Below, piece after piece: positions 42,458-50,663 of a stretch of 64,000 nt of DNA (positions are counted from its first letter, which is position 1; every line of letters begins with the position of its first letter). Source of the stretch: Mycolicibacterium wolinskyi (GTDB taxonomy: Bacteria > Actinomycetota > Actinomycetes > Mycobacteriales > Mycobacteriaceae). The notes beneath the pieces were generated by a model. The model was not told the DNA's origin, did not search any database, and saw only the letters and a program-made list of their open reading frames with translations. The stretch spans positions 1-64,000 of the forward strand of contig NZ_LQQA01000029.1 of assembly GCF_002101965.1 (NCBI RefSeq), given 5' to 3'. The position numbers and the translations under genes are program-made.

Positions 42458-43330
42458 GTGTCCGAGGATTCCGCAAACGCCGAGCCGACGGTGGAGGCGC
42501 GTGCGACGGCAGCACTGCCGACACTGAGCAAGGCCGAACGGCGGGTCGGACGGGCGTTGCTCGCCGACTACCCGAGCGCGGGTCTGGCCAGCGCGGCGCG
42601 GCTCGCCGAACGGGCTGAGGTGAGCCCGCCGACCGTGCTGCGGTTCGCACAGTCCCTCGGCTATGAGGGATTCGCCGATCTCCAGGTCGCCTTGCGTGCC
42701 GAGCTGTCGGCCAGATCGAGCGGGCCGATCACCCGGCTCCCGGACGCCCCGGCCGCGGGCAGCATGCTCGACCGCCTGCTGCAGCAGGCCCGCGCGCAGA
42801 ACGAACGGGCCGCGGAAACTCTGGCGATGCTGCCGGAATCCGCGCTGGAGGCCGCGGTCGCGCTGCTCGCGGACACCGGCCGGACCCTGTACCTGCACGG
42901 CGGCCGGTTCTCGCAGCTGCTGGCCGTCCACCTGGCCGCCCATCTCGAGCAGTTGCGGTCCGGCGTCCGGGTGCTCACCGACCCGACCGGGCGCGACCTC
43001 GGTGCATTGCTGGAACTGTCGCGCACCGACGTGCTGGTGTTGTTCGACTATCACCGCTATGAGCGAAGCGCCGCCGTCCTGGCCCGCCGCGTGCACCGGG
43101 CCGGCGCTACCGTGCTGCTCATCACCGATGACCTGGCCTGCCCGGTCGCGCCCGACGCCGAGGTGGTGCTCGCGGCGTCGAGCACCGTGGGCACGACCTA
43201 CCAGAGCATGGCGGCGGGATTCCTGCTGACCGAGCTGCTCATCCCGCTCGTCATGGACGCCGTCGGCGAACCCGCACGCACCCGCATGGCGCTGTGGGAA
43301 GAGCAACGGCGTACGGAGTTGCTGCCCTGA
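42458..43330 (+). CDS. RpiR/MurR-family transcriptional regulator
   Basis: The 290-residue protein has an N-terminal RpiR helix-turn-helix (LSKAERRVGRALLADYP; LAERAEVSPPTVLRFAQSLG) and a C-terminal SIS domain (YLHGGRFSQLLAVHLA, VLVLFDYHRYERSAAVLA). SIS domains sense phosphorylated or related small molecules. GTG 42458 lies five bases after the amidotransferase stop; TTG 42449 is an alternative. It probably controls the divergent amine operons through the palindrome at 41589-41606. Confidence 0.9.
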   Translation: MSEDSANAEPTVEARATAALPTLSKAERRVGRALLADYPSAGLASAARLAERAEVSPPTVLRFAQSLGYEGFADLQVALRAELSARSSGPITRLPDAPAAGSMLDRLLQQARAQNERAAETLAMLPESALEAAVALLADTGRTLYLHGGRFSQLLAVHLAAHLEQLRSGVRVLTDPTGRDLGALLELSRTDVLVLFDYHRYERSAAVLARRVHRAGATVLLITDDLACPVAPDAEVVLAASSTVGTTYQSMAAGFLLTELLIPLVMDAVGEPARTRMALWEEQRRTELLP

Positions 43331-43346
43331 CAGATACCCTGTTCGG

Positions 43347-43967
43347 ATGGCTGGTGGAACGAAGCGGCTCCCGCGCGCGGTGCGCGAACAGCAGATGCTC
43401 GATGCCGCGGTACAGATGTTCTCGGTCAACGGTTATCACGAGACCTCGATGGACGCGATCGCCGCCGAGGCCGAGATTTCCAAGCCGATGCTGTATCTGT
43501 ACTACGGCTCCAAGGAGGAGTTGTTCGGGGCCTGCCTGAACCGTGAGCTGACCCGATTCGTCGACGTCGTGCGCGGCCAGATCGATTTCACCCAGAGCCC
43601 GAAGGACCTGCTGCGCAACGCGGTGCGGTCGTTTCTGACCTACATTGACACCAACCGCGCGTCCTGGATGGTGCTTTACACGCAGGCCACGAGCTCACAG
43701 GCATTCGCGCACACCGTGCGCGAAGGCCGCGAGCGCATCATCGACCTGGTCGCCAGGCTGTTGAGTACGGGCACCCGTAATCCTCAGCCCGACAGCGACT
43801 TCGAGATGATGGCCGTCGCGCTGGTGGGTGCGGGCGAGGCCATCGCGACCCGGGTCAGCACCGGCGACGCCGATGTCAACGAGGCCGCCGAGTTGATGAT
43901 CAACCTGTTCTGGCGCGGTTTGAAGGGCACGCCGTCGGACGCCAACCCGGACCGCGCCGCGGGGTAG
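43347..43967 (+). CDS. TetR-family regulator, probable Rv0238 orthologue
   Basis: The 206-residue protein has a TetR helix-turn-helix at about residues 35-58 (SMDAIAAEAEISKPMLYLYY) and a C-terminal ligand domain. Size and position near lpqI match M. tuberculosis Rv0238. It follows the RpiR gene by 16 bases on the same strand, so the two may be co-transcribed here. It is the last gene of the conserved mycobacterial block before the accessory region. Target unknown. Confidence 0.88.
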   Translation: MAGGTKRLPRAVREQQMLDAAVQMFSVNGYHETSMDAIAAEAEISKPMLYLYYGSKEELFGACLNRELTRFVDVVRGQIDFTQSPKDLLRNAVRSFLTYIDTNRASWMVLYTQATSSQAFAHTVREGRERIIDLVARLLSTGTRNPQPDSDFEMMAVALVGAGEAIATRVSTGDADVNEAAELMINLFWRGLKGTPSDANPDRAAG

Positions 43968-43983
43968 GACAATCGCGGCGCGG

Positions 43984-45072
43984 TCAGACCGCCTGTCCCT
44001 CAACCAAACTGAACGGTGATGCCGTCGGCACCACCCGGGTCAGCCGGAACCCGGCCTGCTCATAGAGCTTGCGGTAATCGGCCTCGGTACGCTCGCGGGC
44101 CGCGATACCGATCAGCATCTCCATGTCGGTCCACTTGCCGATGAATTCGCGGTCGTGGTCGGGGATGACGCCCTCGATGAGCAACAGTGTGGTTCCCGGT
44201 GCTGCGGCGGCGCGCACGTTGCGCAAGATCGTCAGCGCCTGTTCGTCGGGCCAGTCGTGAATGATGTTCTTCAAGATGTAGGCGTCGGCCCCCTCGGGTA
44301 CGCGTTCGAAGAACGACCCGGGCAGCACTTGTACCCGCTCCGCGGTGCCGCACCTGCCGAGCAACTCCGGGGCGCCTTCGACGACCTGGGGCAGGTCGTA
44401 GAGCAGACCCCTGGCCGACGGAGTCGCTTCGAGGATGGCCGACAGCAGCCGGCCGTGCCCGCCGCCGACATCGGCGATCGTGGCGAAGCGTCCGAAATCG
44501 TAAGCCGCGACCACCGGGGCGATCGCCAATTCCGAGATGCTCGTCATGGCGTCGTTGAAGATCGCGCCGAGTTCGGGCTCGGAACCGATGTAGTCGAAGG
44601 CCTCTTTGCCGCGCAGCTTGGGGATGACGGCTTCGCCCGTGCGTACGGCGTCGCCGAGGTGGCTCCAATGCTCGCGATGCTGCGGTGAACCCACGAACCG
44701 GGCCATCCCCGCGATCGACACCGGAGCGTCCTTGCGCAGGCTGTCGGCGAGCGCGTTGAGTGCGTAGCGTCCGTCGCGCGTGCGCCGGAACACCCCCTCG
44801 CTGACCAGTGCCCGCATGAGCCGGTCCAGCGCATCGGCGTCGGCGCCGACCCGGCGGGCCAGCTCGTCCGGGCGCAGCGGACCGCCGGCCAGCGCGTCGG
44901 CGACTCCGAGCTCCGCGGCGACGGTGATGCCCTGTGCGACCCAGGCGGACAGGATCAACTCGAGCATCACGGCGGGCGGCGGGGCCGTGCGCTGATAGAG
45001 CCTGCGCAGGTGATGGCGGACGCGTTCGGTTGCGCGGACCAGCCCGACGGGAGGCACCTTGGCGGTAGTCAC
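43984..45072 (-). CDS. O-methyltransferase (COMT/hydroxyneurosporene-methyltransferase type)
   Basis: The 362-residue protein has an N-terminal dimerisation winged helix (ELGVADALAGGPLRPDELAR) and a class I SAM domain: IADVGGGHGRLLSAIL, LYDLPQVV for the ribose-binding acid, and the catalytic region YILKNIIHDWPDEQ with the general-base His. Such enzymes methylate hydroxyls of secondary metabolites or quinone-like compounds. The start GTG 45072-45070 is tentative, with no clear ribosome site. It diverges from the riboswitch operon, and a Fur/Zur-type palindrome lies 74-96 bases upstream. Confidence 0.85.
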   Translation of the reverse strand: MTTAKVPPVGLVRATERVRHHLRRLYQRTAPPPAVMLELILSAWVAQGITVAAELGVADALAGGPLRPDELARRVGADADALDRLMRALVSEGVFRRTRDGRYALNALADSLRKDAPVSIAGMARFVGSPQHREHWSHLGDAVRTGEAVIPKLRGKEAFDYIGSEPELGAIFNDAMTSISELAIAPVVAAYDFGRFATIADVGGGHGRLLSAILEATPSARGLLYDLPQVVEGAPELLGRCGTAERVQVLPGSFFERVPEGADAYILKNIIHDWPDEQALTILRNVRAAAAPGTTLLLIEGVIPDHDREFIGKWTDMEMLIGIAARERTEADYRKLYEQAGFRLTRVVPTASPFSLVEGQAV

Positions 45073-45145
45073 CGGATGAATGTAGGGCAGCGCGGGTGTC
45101 TTGGCGGCCGGACGGAAAAGTTGCCAGGGGGTGGGGTTCAACGCC

Positions 45146-45168
45146 TTAATGAAAATGATTATCATTAA
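45146..45168. promoter_or_regulatory. Fur/Zur-type metal-regulator box
   Basis: TTAATGA-AAATGATTA-TCATTAA spans 45146-45168, with an inner perfect palindrome AATGAT-T-ATCATT at 45154-45166. This is close to Fur-family boxes (GATAATGATAATCATTATC in enteric bacteria; TGAAAATnATTTTCA-like for mycobacterial FurB/Zur). It is 74 bases from the methyltransferase GTG and contains GATAAT on the minus strand, a possible -10. It could also influence the riboswitch promoter to the right. Confidence 0.65.
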
Positions 45169-45243
45169 CGCGTGCTGATGCCCTTTGTGTCCACCTGCGC
45201 CGCCGAGGCGCCCACCCGATCCGGCGCGCTGGTATGGTCCGGT

Positions 45244-45407
45244 CGAGCCAGTCGTACCCAACCCGATTGGGTCAGGGAATCCGGTGCGAATCCGGAACTG
45301 ACGCGCAGCGGTATGGAGGACAGGCGGAGCAACGGCCACTGGCCCCTCGACGGGGCTGGGAAGGCGCTCCGCCTGGATGATTCCGAGTCCGAAGACCTGC
45401 TGGCTCG
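45244..45407 (+). ncRNA. Cobalamin (AdoCbl) riboswitch
   Basis: The paired ends CGAGCCAG (45244-45251) and CTGGCTCG (45400-45407) close the structure as P1. Inside are the conserved core GTCAGGGAATCCGGTGCGAA followed by TCCGGAACTGACGC, a GCAACGGCCACTGG segment, GGGAAGGCGC, and the B12 box GAGTCCGAAGACCTGC (45385-45400). A following imperfect hairpin (about 45410-45435, CCTCGTCGCCG with CGGCGCGAGG) is a likely expression platform. TATGGT at 45233-45238 is a possible -10. It precedes the solute-binding protein gene by 80 bases and should switch the importer operon off when cobalamin is plentiful. Confidence 0.92.
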
Positions 45408-45487
45408 GGCCTCGTCGCCGGGTTGCGGCGCGAGGTCCGCCCATCGGACGGACTCCGCGATCGGGTCCCGGATCGAAAGGTCTCGTC

Positions 45488-46504
45488 GTGTCTGAGCGCA
45501 CGCGCACCATTTCCGTTCTGCTACTTGCCATGTCGCTGCTGGCCGGGTGCGGCTCATCGGCGGGCAAGACCACCACCTCGTCCGGCGGCGACACCGCTGG
45601 CTATCCCGTTGCCGTGGAGAACTGCGGCCGAACGGTGACGGTGAAAGCTCCGCCGCAACGAGCGGTCTCGATCAATCAGCCGGCCACCGAGCTGTTGTTG
45701 ACGCTCGGACTGGCCGATCGCATGGTCGGCAGCGCATCGTGGAGCGACGAGGTCCGCCCCGAGCTTGCCGCCGAGAACGCCAAAGTGCCGGTGCTGAGTC
45801 GCGATTTCCCGTCGTTCGAACGTGTTCTGAAGGAGAAGCCCGACTTCGTGTACGCGACGTTCGACTGGTCGTTCACCGACGAGGGAGTGGCCCCGCGGGA
45901 CCGCTTCGAGAGTCTCGGCGTGCCCACCTATCAATCGTCGAGCGAATGCGGTGGGCAGGACGCCGCCCAGCAGCGGCCGCTCACGCTCGATGACATGTAC
46001 GCGGAGATTGCCGATGTGGCAAAGATATTCGGCGTCCAGGATCGGGCCGATCAGCTGATCTCGTCGCTGCGTGCCCGGAAGGCCACCGCGGCCGACGGGC
46101 TCAAGGCCGACGGCGTCACGGTGATGTGGTGGTACGCGGGCACCAAGACTCCCTACATCGCGGGCTGTTGCGGTGCGCCGGGCATCATCACCACCGAACT
46201 CGGAACACGGAACGCATTCGCCGACAATCGCCAACTGTGGCCCGAGATCTCGTGGGAGGCCATCCTCGAACGCGATCCCGACGTACTCATCCTCGCCGAC
46301 CTCACCCGCGGTGACGACGGCGACAGTGCGGCCGCCAAGATCCGGTTCCTGGAAACAGATCCGGCCGCCAAACGGTTGACCGCGGTGCGGGAACGCCGGT
46401 GGATCGTGTTGCCGGGTACCGCGATGGACCCGTCGCTGCGCACTGTCGATGCGATCGAGACTGTCGCGGCCGGGCTGCGCACGCTCGGGGTGGTCGGCAA
46501 ATGA
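45488..46504 (+). CDS. ABC importer solute-binding lipoprotein (corrinoid/BtuF type)
   Basis: The 338-residue lipoprotein has a signal peptide with lipobox LLAGC (C21), a Ser/Thr/Gly linker and a BtuF/FhuD-type class III binding fold (ATELLLTLGLADRMVGSA; LKEKPDFVYATFDWS; ILERDPDVLILADL). A CC pair in IAGCCGAPGI is unusual. GTG 45488 is the first gene after the cobalamin riboswitch, so it most likely captures cobalamin or another corrinoid at the outer membrane face. Related actinobacterial proteins have been proposed to bind coenzyme F420-0; the riboswitch favours corrinoid. It overlaps the next gene as ATGA. Confidence 0.9.
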   Translation: MSERTRTISVLLLAMSLLAGCGSSAGKTTTSSGGDTAGYPVAVENCGRTVTVKAPPQRAVSINQPATELLLTLGLADRMVGSASWSDEVRPELAAENAKVPVLSRDFPSFERVLKEKPDFVYATFDWSFTDEGVAPRDRFESLGVPTYQSSSECGGQDAAQQRPLTLDDMYAEIADVAKIFGVQDRADQLISSLRARKATAADGLKADGVTVMWWYAGTKTPYIAGCCGAPGIITTELGTRNAFADNRQLWPEISWEAILERDPDVLILADLTRGDDGDSAAAKIRFLETDPAAKRLTAVRERRWIVLPGTAMDPSLRTVDAIETVAAGLRTLGVVGK

Positions 46505-47274
46505 GCGGCGCCGAATCCGCGGCCGCGCTTCTGGCATCGTGGGACGAGCAGCAGGCGGCCTATATCGCCGACCGCGAGGGCAGGTTCCGCATCACGGTGG
46601 AGTTGTTGGAACTCGCGTGCGGCGACAGCCCGGTCGTCGTCGACTTGGCTTGCGGGCCAGGGTCATTGACCAGGCGAGTGCTCGATGCGCTGCCGAACGC
46701 CAGGGTCGTGGCCGTCGACCACGACCCGCTGCTGCTCGACATCGCGGCCCGGGCGTTGCGGCCGGTCTACGGGGACCGGGTGACGGTCCTCGACGCCGAT
46801 CTCGCTGACGAGAACTGGCCGGCTCTCGTCGCCGGCGGGCTCGGCGGCAGTGCGCCTGATGCCTTCGTGTCGACGACGGCCCTGCACTGGCTCATGCCCG
46901 ATACCCTGCTACGGGTCTATTCGGCCGCCGCGGCGTTGCTCGGCACCGGCGGAATCCTGCTCAACGGCGACCATTTCCGCTTCGACCGCCGATCACCGGC
47001 GCTCGGTCGCTTCTCCGCCGCACATGACGAAGCGACTCAGCGGCGCGCTCACCGCTCCGGCGCACTGAGCTGGGACCGGTGGTGGCAGGCGGCACGGGCC
47101 CAGCCGGGCGCTGCCGCGCTCGCGGCGGTTCGCGACGAGCGGTTCGCCGAGCGTCCCGACCCGCCGTCTACCGCCGTCGACTTCCACTTGTCGGCGCTCG
47201 CCCAAGCCGGTTTCGCCGAGGTGGGCACGGTGTGGCAACTGCTCGACGACTATGTCGTGCTCGGCGTGAAGTGA
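46501..47274 (+). CDS. SAM-dependent methyltransferase inside the corrinoid-importer operon
   Basis: The 257-residue class I methyltransferase has VVVDLACGPGSLTRRVL (SAM loop), VAVDHDPLLL and TTALHWLMPDTL, the last being typical of trans-aconitate/bioC-like enzymes. There is no signal peptide. It is translationally coupled at both ends (ATGA with the binding protein, GTGA with the permease), so it is made together with the transporter. A methyltransferase is not part of known BtuFCD systems. It may modify an imported corrinoid or a related cofactor; that is speculation from position. Confidence 0.87.
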   Translation: MSGAESAAALLASWDEQQAAYIADREGRFRITVELLELACGDSPVVVDLACGPGSLTRRVLDALPNARVVAVDHDPLLLDIAARALRPVYGDRVTVLDADLADENWPALVAGGLGGSAPDAFVSTTALHWLMPDTLLRVYSAAAALLGTGGILLNGDHFRFDRRSPALGRFSAAHDEATQRRAHRSGALSWDRWWQAARAQPGAAALAAVRDERFAERPDPPSTAVDFHLSALAQAGFAEVGTVWQLLDDYVVLGVK

Positions 47275-48302
47275 GCGCCAAACCGGCGTTGCGCAACCCG
47301 GGGATGCTGTTGCTCGTACCGATCGCTGTCGGCGGTCTGCTGCTCTCGATCATGGCCGCAATCCTCATCGGACCCGCCGAACTCGGTGTGCGTGACGTTT
47401 ACGCCGTTATTGCACAACACCTTTGGAACCACGCCGCCGAGGTGGCGCCGATCGACGATGGCATCGTCTGGGAGCTGCGGCTGCCACGCGCGTTGCTGGC
47501 CTCGATATGCGGTGCCGGCCTGGCGATCTGCGGCGCGGTTCTGCAGTCGATGATGCGCAACCCACTCGCCGACCCCTTCATGCTCGGCATCTCATCCGGC
47601 GCCTCGACCGGAGCGGTGCTGGTGGTGATCACCGGCATCGGCGGTGCGCTCAGCCTGTCTGCCGGTGCATTCGCCGGGGCGCTGACGGCGTTCGTCCTCG
47701 TGCTGATCCTCGCGGCCGCCGCGGGTGGCGGACAGGATCGGGTCGTGCTGGCCGGAGTCGCAGGCACTCAACTCTTTTCGGCGATCACCTCGTTCATCGT
47801 GTTCTCCTCCGCTGATGCCCAGCAGACCAGAGGTGTGTTGTTCTGGCTGCTCGGCTCGCTCGGCGGGGCCAACTGGGATCAGGTTGCGCTGTGCGGTGCG
47901 GTGTGCGCGCTGGGACTCGTCATCTGCTGGACGCAGTCGGACGCCTTGGATGCGTTCGCATTCGGTCACGACGCGGCCGCCTCGCTCGGGGTGGCGGTCA
48001 TGCGGGTGCGGGTTCTGCTCCTGGCCACGACGGCGCTGCTGACCGCGGTCCTGGTCAGCGCGGCGGGCGCGATCGGGTTCGTCGGGCTCGTATTGCCACA
48101 TGCGGCGCGGATCATCGTCGGTCCGGCGCATCGCCGGCTGCTCGTGGTCACGGCGCTGGCCGGTGCGATCTTTCTGGTCTGGGTCGACACCGCGGCACGC
48201 ACCGTGTTCGCCCCGCAGGAACTGCCGGTCGGTGTGGTGACCGCGTTGGTCGGCGTGCCGATCTTCGTGCTGATCCTCGCGCGCAGGAAGCGACCCCGAT
48301 GA
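47271..48302 (+). CDS. FecCD/BtuC-type ABC importer permease
   Basis: The 343-residue protein has about ten membrane helices and family motifs RLPRALLASICGAGLAICGAV, NPLADPFMLGISSGASTGAVL and, near the C-terminus, GAIGFVGLVLPHAARIIVGP, the coupling segment that contacts the ATPase. It starts at GTG 47271 inside the methyltransferase stop and overlaps the ATPase start by four bases. It forms the homodimeric channel of the riboswitch-controlled importer. Confidence 0.93.
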   Translation: MSAKPALRNPGMLLLVPIAVGGLLLSIMAAILIGPAELGVRDVYAVIAQHLWNHAAEVAPIDDGIVWELRLPRALLASICGAGLAICGAVLQSMMRNPLADPFMLGISSGASTGAVLVVITGIGGALSLSAGAFAGALTAFVLVLILAAAAGGGQDRVVLAGVAGTQLFSAITSFIVFSSADAQQTRGVLFWLLGSLGGANWDQVALCGAVCALGLVICWTQSDALDAFAFGHDAAASLGVAVMRVRVLLLATTALLTAVLVSAAGAIGFVGLVLPHAARIIVGPAHRRLLVVTALAGAIFLVWVDTAARTVFAPQELPVGVVTALVGVPIFVLILARRKRPR

Positions 48303-49093
48303 GTGTCGAGCAGCAGGCGGGCCCGATCGTGGCCGACGCCGTCAGCTGGTCGGCCGGCGGACGGCTCGTCATCGGCGGAGTGTCGCTCGTGCTGCGAGAG
48401 GGGGAGACGCTCGGCCTGCTCGGGCCGAACGGCTCGGGCAAATCGTCGTTGCTGCGCTTGCTTGCCGGGCTGCGGCGGCCCAGCGGCGGCGCGGTGCTTC
48501 TCGACGGCCGGTCGCTTGCCGGTCACCGCCGCCGCACGGTCGCGCAACGCATCGCCGTCGTCGAGCAGCAGGTCAGCACCGACATCAACCTGACCGTCGA
48601 GCAGATCGTGCGGCTGGGCAGGATCCCGCACCGCGGCGTGTGGTCCGGCGACGCCGCGGCCGACGACGCAGCGGTCGAGCGTGCGCTTGCCCACACCGGC
48701 ACGGTGCATATGCGCAACCGCGATTGGCGCACCTTGTCGGGAGGGGAACAACAGCGTGTGCAGATCGCGCGGGCGCTCGCTCAGGAACCGCGCGAGCTGT
48801 TGCTCGACGAGCCCACCAATCACCTGGACATCCGCCACCAGTTCGAGCTGCTCGCACTGATCCGTGACCTGCCGGTGACCGCGGTCGTCACCCTGCACGA
48901 CCTGACCCTGGCCGCGTTGTTCTGCGATCGGCTCGTCGTGCTCGCCGAAGGTCGCGTCGCTGCCGCGGGAGTACCCGCCGAGGTGCTGACGCCTGCGCTG
49001 ATCTCGGCCGTTTACGGGGTCGACGCGCGTGTCATCGCCGACGGGGCGGGTGCCGGCCGGCCGTCGGTTCACCTCCTGCCGCCGCGGCCGTGA
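48299..49093 (+). CDS. BtuD/FecE-type ABC importer ATPase
   Basis: The 264-residue ATPase has Walker A GPNGSGKS (42-49), a Q-loop near AVVEQQ, the signature LSGGEQQR, Walker B LLLDEPTNHLD and a switch His in VTLHDLTLA. The ATGA overlap with the permease shows they are co-translated. It powers uptake by the riboswitch-controlled importer. The Wadjet genes begin 103 bases further on, on the same strand, and could be read through, as I see no strong terminator in the gap. Confidence 0.93.
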   Translation: MSVEQQAGPIVADAVSWSAGGRLVIGGVSLVLREGETLGLLGPNGSGKSSLLRLLAGLRRPSGGAVLLDGRSLAGHRRRTVAQRIAVVEQQVSTDINLTVEQIVRLGRIPHRGVWSGDAAADDAAVERALAHTGTVHMRNRDWRTLSGGEQQRVQIARALAQEPRELLLDEPTNHLDIRHQFELLALIRDLPVTAVVTLHDLTLAALFCDRLVVLAEGRVAAAGVPAEVLTPALISAVYGVDARVIADGAGAGRPSVHLLPPRP

Positions 49094-49196
49094 GGTGGCC
49101 GCCTGGCAAATCCGGTGTCTTCGGCGCCGCCTAAAGTAGGACGGATGAAGACGAGTCTGATCCAGCCGGTGGGCTCCGGCGGGGTGCTGTGGTTGC

Positions 49197-50663
49197 ATGC
49201 AGCACGCTGACGTGGGTCGGCCGTCGTTGGAGCGGCTCTACGAGCTGAACCGGACCGTCGCGGACTCGAGGTCCATCCGCCTGCTCGTGACCAACAACCT
49301 GGCCGGCTACCTGACATTGATGGAGCGCCATCTCGATCGGGGTGCCAAGCTCACCGAGACCGAGCTGGTGGTTCGGCTGGAGCGCGACCTGGCTGCGATG
49401 GGATCCGACAACGAACAGTCGGGCCTGCAGCTGATCAAGTACTGGGCCAGTCAGGGGTGGTTGCACCGGATCACCGAGCAGGCCGGCGACGGTGAACGCA
49501 ACGTCTGCTACCTGACCTACGAGGCCCGGGCGGTGCTGGACTTCGCCCGCCGGATGCGACGTGAGGACACCATCGCGACCGGTGGTTCGATCGCCGGCGT
49601 AGCGGCGGGTTTGCGGCGCGTCGCGGGCCAGGTCAGCAACGATCCCGAGCGGATCCGGGCCGACATCGAGCAGGAGATCGAGAAGCTGCAGGCCGAACTC
49701 GACGCGCTCGACGAGGGCAGGCGGCCCGAACCCAACCCGCTCGACGTCGAGGACGAGGCACGTGCGATCGCTCTGCAGATGGAGCAGATCATCTCCGACA
49801 TCGGGCAGTACGGCAGCATGCTGAACCGCATCACCACGCGGTTGCTCGATTCGTCGGCAGACACCGATCTCGGCTACCGGGAGCGTCAGCGTCAGCTGTT
49901 CGACGACTACGAGTCGCTGTTCGCGTCGCGCGAGAGCGCGTCGTACACCGCGTTCACGCGCATGGTCCAGGATCCCGAACAGCGGGCCGGGCTCGTCGCC
50001 GACATCGAGATGGTGACCAGTCAGCTGCCCCATCTCGACCCAGGTCTGCGAGAGGTGATGACCGGGTTCTTCACGCTCGTGTCGGCGCAGACCGCCGAGG
50101 TCGGCCGGACCCGGCAGCGGTGTGCGCGGCGCATCAAGCGCTTCGTGGCATCGGGGACGCTCGAGGAGAGCCGCGGCGTCACGCGTCAGCTCAACGATGC
50201 GCTGGCCAGCGCACACGATCTGCTCAAGGTCTCACTGGCGGACAGCCGCGTCGGCTTGGAGGTGCCGCTGGCGCGTGCCGACTTCAACTCGATCGGTGCG
50301 GTGGCGTTCAAGATTCGCGACGCGGTTCCGCCGACCCCGGCCGAACCCTCGGACGGCGAGGTGAACCTGTCGGCGTTCGCGGCGCTGGCCGCCCAGGTCG
50401 ACGCCACCGAACTCGCCGACCTCGTCAACGCCGCCGTCGAGCGTGGACCGCTGCCGCTGCCCGAGGCGATCGGCATGCTCGACTCCGCCTACCTCGGCCA
50501 CGTGATCGTGCTGTGGTCCTGGGCCCTCAAACAGCCGCACGACGACGGCATCGAAACGGTACGGGTGCGGTTCCAGTCGCTTGAGGGGGCTGACCGTGAA
50601 ATCGAAGTCCCCGCACTGGTCTTCACCGAACCGATCCCTATTGTCAGCGAGAGTTTGTTATGA
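49197..50663 (+). CDS. jetA: Wadjet component JetA (DUF3375, MksF-like kleisin)
   Basis: The 488-residue protein is the kleisin-type subunit of a type I Wadjet complex. The N-terminal winged-helix part reads LERLYELNRTVADSRSIRLL and LVTNNLAGYLTLME-like; a charged helical coiled-coil stretch lies at about 160-215; a C-terminal domain ends VLWSWALKQ..IEVPALVF. DUF3375 proteins are about 490 residues, so it appears complete. It overlaps jetB by four bases (ATGA at 50660-50663). JetA bridges the JetC heads in a complex that recognises and extrudes small circular DNA. The mycobacterial form is known as EptABCD. Confidence 0.9.
   Translation: MQHADVGRPSLERLYELNRTVADSRSIRLLVTNNLAGYLTLMERHLDRGAKLTETELVVRLERDLAAMGSDNEQSGLQLIKYWASQGWLHRITEQAGDGERNVCYLTYEARAVLDFARRMRREDTIATGGSIAGVAAGLRRVAGQVSNDPERIRADIEQEIEKLQAELDALDEGRRPEPNPLDVEDEARAIALQMEQIISDIGQYGSMLNRITTRLLDSSADTDLGYRERQRQLFDDYESLFASRESASYTAFTRMVQDPEQRAGLVADIEMVTSQLPHLDPGLREVMTGFFTLVSAQTAEVGRTRQRCARRIKRFVASGTLEESRGVTRQLNDALASAHDLLKVSLADSRVGLEVPLARADFNSIGAVAFKIRDAVPPTPAEPSDGEVNLSAFAALAAQVDATELADLVNAAVERGPLPLPEAIGMLDSAYLGHVIVLWSWALKQPHDDGIETVRVRFQSLEGADREIEVPALVFTEPIPIVSESLL

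Noticed and set aside
45244..45407. tRNA-like element suggested by GGTGCGAATCC
   Set aside because: There is no acceptor stem or CCA end; the string is part of the cobalamin riboswitch core.
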